Source of the DNA: JANWWM01 sp046719715
GTDB taxonomy: Bacteria > Bacteroidota > Chlorobiia > Chlorobiales > Thermochlorobacteraceae
Length of the DNA stretch: 8,717 nucleotides
NCBI GenBank assembly: GCA_046719715.1
Contig: JBDNCJ010000092.1
Span: 1 to 8,717 of the forward strand
Direction: 5' to 3'
Positions 6,874-8,717 of the stretch are shown here, piece after piece; within the stretch, counting starts at the first letter, position 1; every line of letters begins with the position of its first letter. The notes under the pieces were generated by a model that saw nothing but the letters and a program-made list of their open reading frames with translations, made no database searches and was not told the origin of the DNA. The position numbers were made by a program, and so were the translations under genes.

Positions 6874-6903
6874 TTGATTTCCGCAACATATTTTCGCTAT
6901 ACA
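6874..6903 (+). promoter_or_regulatory. Candidate promoter for the DASS transporter
   Basis: TTGATT (6874-6879), an 18-base spacer and TATACA (6898-6903) form a sigma70-like pair with four matches to consensus in each box. It would give a leader of about 20 bases before the ATG at 6930. A better -35 match, TTGACA at 6841-6846, exists upstream but has no good -10 at 16-18 bases (TCATGG at 17). Confidence 0.3.
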
Positions 6904-6929
6904 AAACTGCACGCTAATTTAATTCAGAC

Positions 6930-8423
6930 ATGTCCATAGATGAACCGTATCCACTTCGTTCAAAAGTCGGCTTAATCGCTGGCGCTCTGCTTTTTCTTGT
7001 GATGCTTTTGCTTGCGCCGCCTGCGGGCATGAGCGCACCGGCATGGAAAACAACCGCTGTTATGGTGCTGATGGCAGTTTGGTGGATTAGTGAGGCGATA
7101 CCGATTTTCGCGACTGCGCTTTTGCCGATTGTGCTCTTGCCTATGTTGGATATTGCCCCGATAAAAGACGCCACCGCACCCTACGCCAACCCGATTATCT
7201 TTTTGTTCATGGGCGGTTTTTTCATTGCGCTTGCCATTGAATTGCACGGTTTGCATCGGCGCGTTGCACTTTGGTTGCTATCGAAAATCTCTCCGAATCC
7301 GATGTTTATCGTCGGTGGCTTTATGCTCACAACGGCGTTGATTTCCATGTGGGTTAGCAATTCTGCCACCACCCTGATGATGTTGCCGATTGGACAATCC
7401 GTCGTTGAACTGGTTTTGGACGAAGAGCAAAATGAATTGGCAAGAAAAAACTTTGCCGTTGCTATGATGCTCGGGATTGCTTATTCGGCGAGCATTGGGG
7501 GGTTAGGCACGCTGGTTGGCACGCCGCCCAACGCGCTTATGGCAGGCTTTATGAATGAGACCTATAAAATTCACGTCGGTTTTGCGCAATGGACAATGAT
7601 TGGCGTTCCGCTCGTTTTCATTTCGCTACCGCTTTCGTGGCTGTTGATGACGCGATGGATTTTTCCGCTTCCCCAAACGCATCTTCGCGCGAGCAAAGAG
7701 GTCATTGCGTCGCAACTTGCCGAACTTGGCGCGCTCACCAGCGGGGAAAAACGTGTCGCTGTCATTTTCGCGCTCACGGCGCTTTTATGGGTGTTTGAGC
7801 CTTTGCTCACGGCTTGGTTTCCGCAGGTCAAACTCTCTGATGCGGGGATTGCCATTTTCGGCGCGACGCTTCTTTTCATTACACCGATTGACTTGAAGGC
7901 GGGCAAGTTTGTTTTAAGTTTGGAACAAGCCAGAAAATTGCCGTTTGACGTCTTGATTCTTTTTGGCGGTGGAATCAGTTTGGCACAAGCGATTCAGAAG
8001 TCAGGGCTTTCGACATTTGTCAGTCAATCGCTTTCAGGGTTGAGTGATGCGTCGCTTCTTTCAGTGGTATTGCTCGTTTCGCTGGCTGCAATTTTTGCGA
8101 CTGAACTCATTGGAAACACAGCACTCGCGGCGACACTTCTGCCGATTCTTGCGCCTGTTGCGCTTGCAATGGGTGAAAACCCTTATCTGCTCTTGCTTCC
8201 TGCCACGTTTGGCGTTAGTTGTGCTTTCATGCTTCCCGTTGGCACGCCACCGAATGCGATTGTTTATGCCAGCGGATTCATCACAACAGCGCAAATGGCG
8301 CGCGCAGGTTTCTGGCTGAATGTGCTTTTTACGCTGCTTATTACCCTTCTTGTTTTCATGCTTGCGCCGTTTGTGTTCGATGTGCAACTCGGCACGCTCC
8401 CCGATTGGGCAAAGAGCAAGTAA
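6930..8423 (+). CDS. SLC13/DASS family divalent anion:sodium symporter
   Basis: Inner-membrane secondary transporter (497 residues) of the divalent anion:Na+ symporter family, whose members take up dicarboxylates such as succinate and malate, or sulfate. Family marks: WWISEAIPIFATALLP at 51-66, an LFMGGF segment at 92-97, and two inverted halves each with a substrate/sodium hairpin motif followed by a TPPN loop. Hairpin 1 is S143-N144-S145 with TPPN at 198-201; hairpin 2 is G395-N396-T397 with TPPN at 439-442. Most members have SNT in both hairpins, so both differ here. A central cytoplasmic stretch (about 250-272) is hydrophilic. About eleven membrane helices plus two re-entrant hairpins are expected. 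ATG at 6930-6932 has no Shine-Dalgarno; this start gives a short hydrophilic lead before helix 1. Divergent from the GH16 gene. Substrate is undecided. Confidence 0.9.
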   Translation: MSIDEPYPLRSKVGLIAGALLFLVMLLLAPPAGMSAPAWKTTAVMVLMAVWWISEAIPIFATALLPIVLLPMLDIAPIKDATAPYANPIIFLFMGGFFIALAIELHGLHRRVALWLLSKISPNPMFIVGGFMLTTALISMWVSNSATTLMMLPIGQSVVELVLDEEQNELARKNFAVAMMLGIAYSASIGGLGTLVGTPPNALMAGFMNETYKIHVGFAQWTMIGVPLVFISLPLSWLLMTRWIFPLPQTHLRASKEVIASQLAELGALTSGEKRVAVIFALTALLWVFEPLLTAWFPQVKLSDAGIAIFGATLLFITPIDLKAGKFVLSLEQARKLPFDVLILFGGGISLAQAIQKSGLSTFVSQSLSGLSDASLLSVVLLVSLAAIFATELIGNTALAATLLPILAPVALAMGENPYLLLLPATFGVSCAFMLPVGTPPNAIVYASGFITTAQMARAGFWLNVLFTLLITLLVFMLAPFVFDVQLGTLPDWAKSK

Positions 8424-8432
8424 ATGCAGACT

Positions 8433-8717
8433 TCAATACAGCGGCTCTGCCCCAAAGTGCTCAATGAGATATTGAATGACGGGGTTCGTTTCGGAAAGTT
8501 CTTTGAAGAGTTCTGCCGCACTTTTTTCAGACTTCATCGCTTCGGCGACGCTCGCTTTATCCAACACGATGTCAATTTCCAACAAGCCGCCGAAAAACTT
8601 GACTGCTTCCTTGTGCAGTTCTGTTGATTCGGTTTGAAGCGATTCAAACGAAAATTTCTTCGCACATTTGAGCCGAAGTTTTCCATCACCCTCGACTTCC
8701 ATCTCGCACATTTTCAA
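8433..8717 (-). CDS. dnaX: Partial: probable C-terminus of DNA polymerase III gamma/tau
   Basis: Open from the right window edge to a TGA at 8433-8435; 94 residues are visible and the 5' part lies outside. The first codon in the window is TTG, most likely an internal leucine, not a start. The pattern fits the last domain of DnaX tau: a beta segment (KLRLKCAKKFSFESL), a helix (LHKEAVKFFGG), a second beta strand (LLEIDIVL), a charged variable linker, and a final NPVIQYLIEHFGAEPLY, similar to the NP-x-V-x2-L-x3-F-x-A-E ending of many DnaX proteins. In the full protein this region would bind the polymerase alpha subunit and DnaB. The ATPase part is not visible, so the call rests on C-terminal pattern alone. 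It ends nine bases from the DASS stop, convergent, with no terminator between. Confidence 0.6.
   Translation of the reverse strand: MKMCEMEVEGDGKLRLKCAKKFSFESLQTESTELHKEAVKFFGGLLEIDIVLDKASVAEAMKSEKSAAELFKELSETNPVIQYLIEHFGAEPLY

Noticed and set aside
7571..7906. Minus-strand 111-codon frame antisense to the DASS transporter
   Set aside because: Composition is that of a mirror of a membrane-protein gene; the plus strand has intact family motifs on both sides.

Overview
The window looks like an ordinary chromosomal segment from a bacterium of the Fibrobacterota-Chlorobiota-Bacteroidota (FCB) superphylum, most likely on the Chlorobiota/Ignavibacteriota side. Three things point there. The secreted glycoside hydrolase carries a C-terminal type IX secretion (T9SS) sorting domain with the NYPNPFNPTT-type start common in those groups. 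None of the seven visible start codons has a good Shine-Dalgarno sequence, a known trait of FCB genomes. The base composition is intermediate (mid-to-upper 40s % GC by eye). The phylum is inference; genus and species cannot be read from the sequence.

Layout: positions 1-87 hold no gene but contain a small hairpin that resembles a widespread interspersed repeat. An LptG-type LPS-export permease (88-1170, minus) is followed, across a 55-base divergent gap, by a large membrane-anchored von Willebrand A (VWA) protein (1226-3367, plus). That gene runs tail-to-tail into a minus-strand block, sharing a four-base TTAA that supplies both stop codons. In transcription order the minus-strand block is: a secreted GH16 beta-glucanase with a T9SS sorting domain (6804-5722), an Uma2-family (DUF820) putative endonuclease (5725-5144), a FabL-type enoyl-ACP reductase III (5147-4395), and a TerC/Alx-family membrane protein (4362-3364). 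The first three overlap by ATGA at each junction and TerC follows after 32 bases, so the block is probably one operon. A 125-base divergent region (6805-6929) separates GH16 from a plus-strand SLC13/DASS anion:sodium symporter (6930-8423); it holds a TATAAT box on the minus strand, a 16-base perfect palindrome and a weaker plus-strand promoter candidate. Nine bases past the symporter, a minus-strand gene fragment enters from the right edge; it looks like the C-terminus of DNA polymerase III gamma/tau (DnaX).

Functionally the window mixes cell-envelope and transport roles (LPS export, fatty-acid synthesis, probable metal export, polysaccharide hydrolysis, dicarboxylate or anion uptake) with replication. 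The GH16-Uma2-FabL-TerC operon is tightly packed, but its products have no obvious shared pathway. I see no tRNA, rRNA, CRISPR array, insertion sequence, prophage gene or recognisable defence island, and no clear case for a wholly new multi-gene system. The best leads are the translationally coupled Uma2 gene inside a metabolic operon, the palindrome in the GH16/DASS control region, the multi-domain VWA protein, and departures from usual motif residues in FabL and the DASS transporter.
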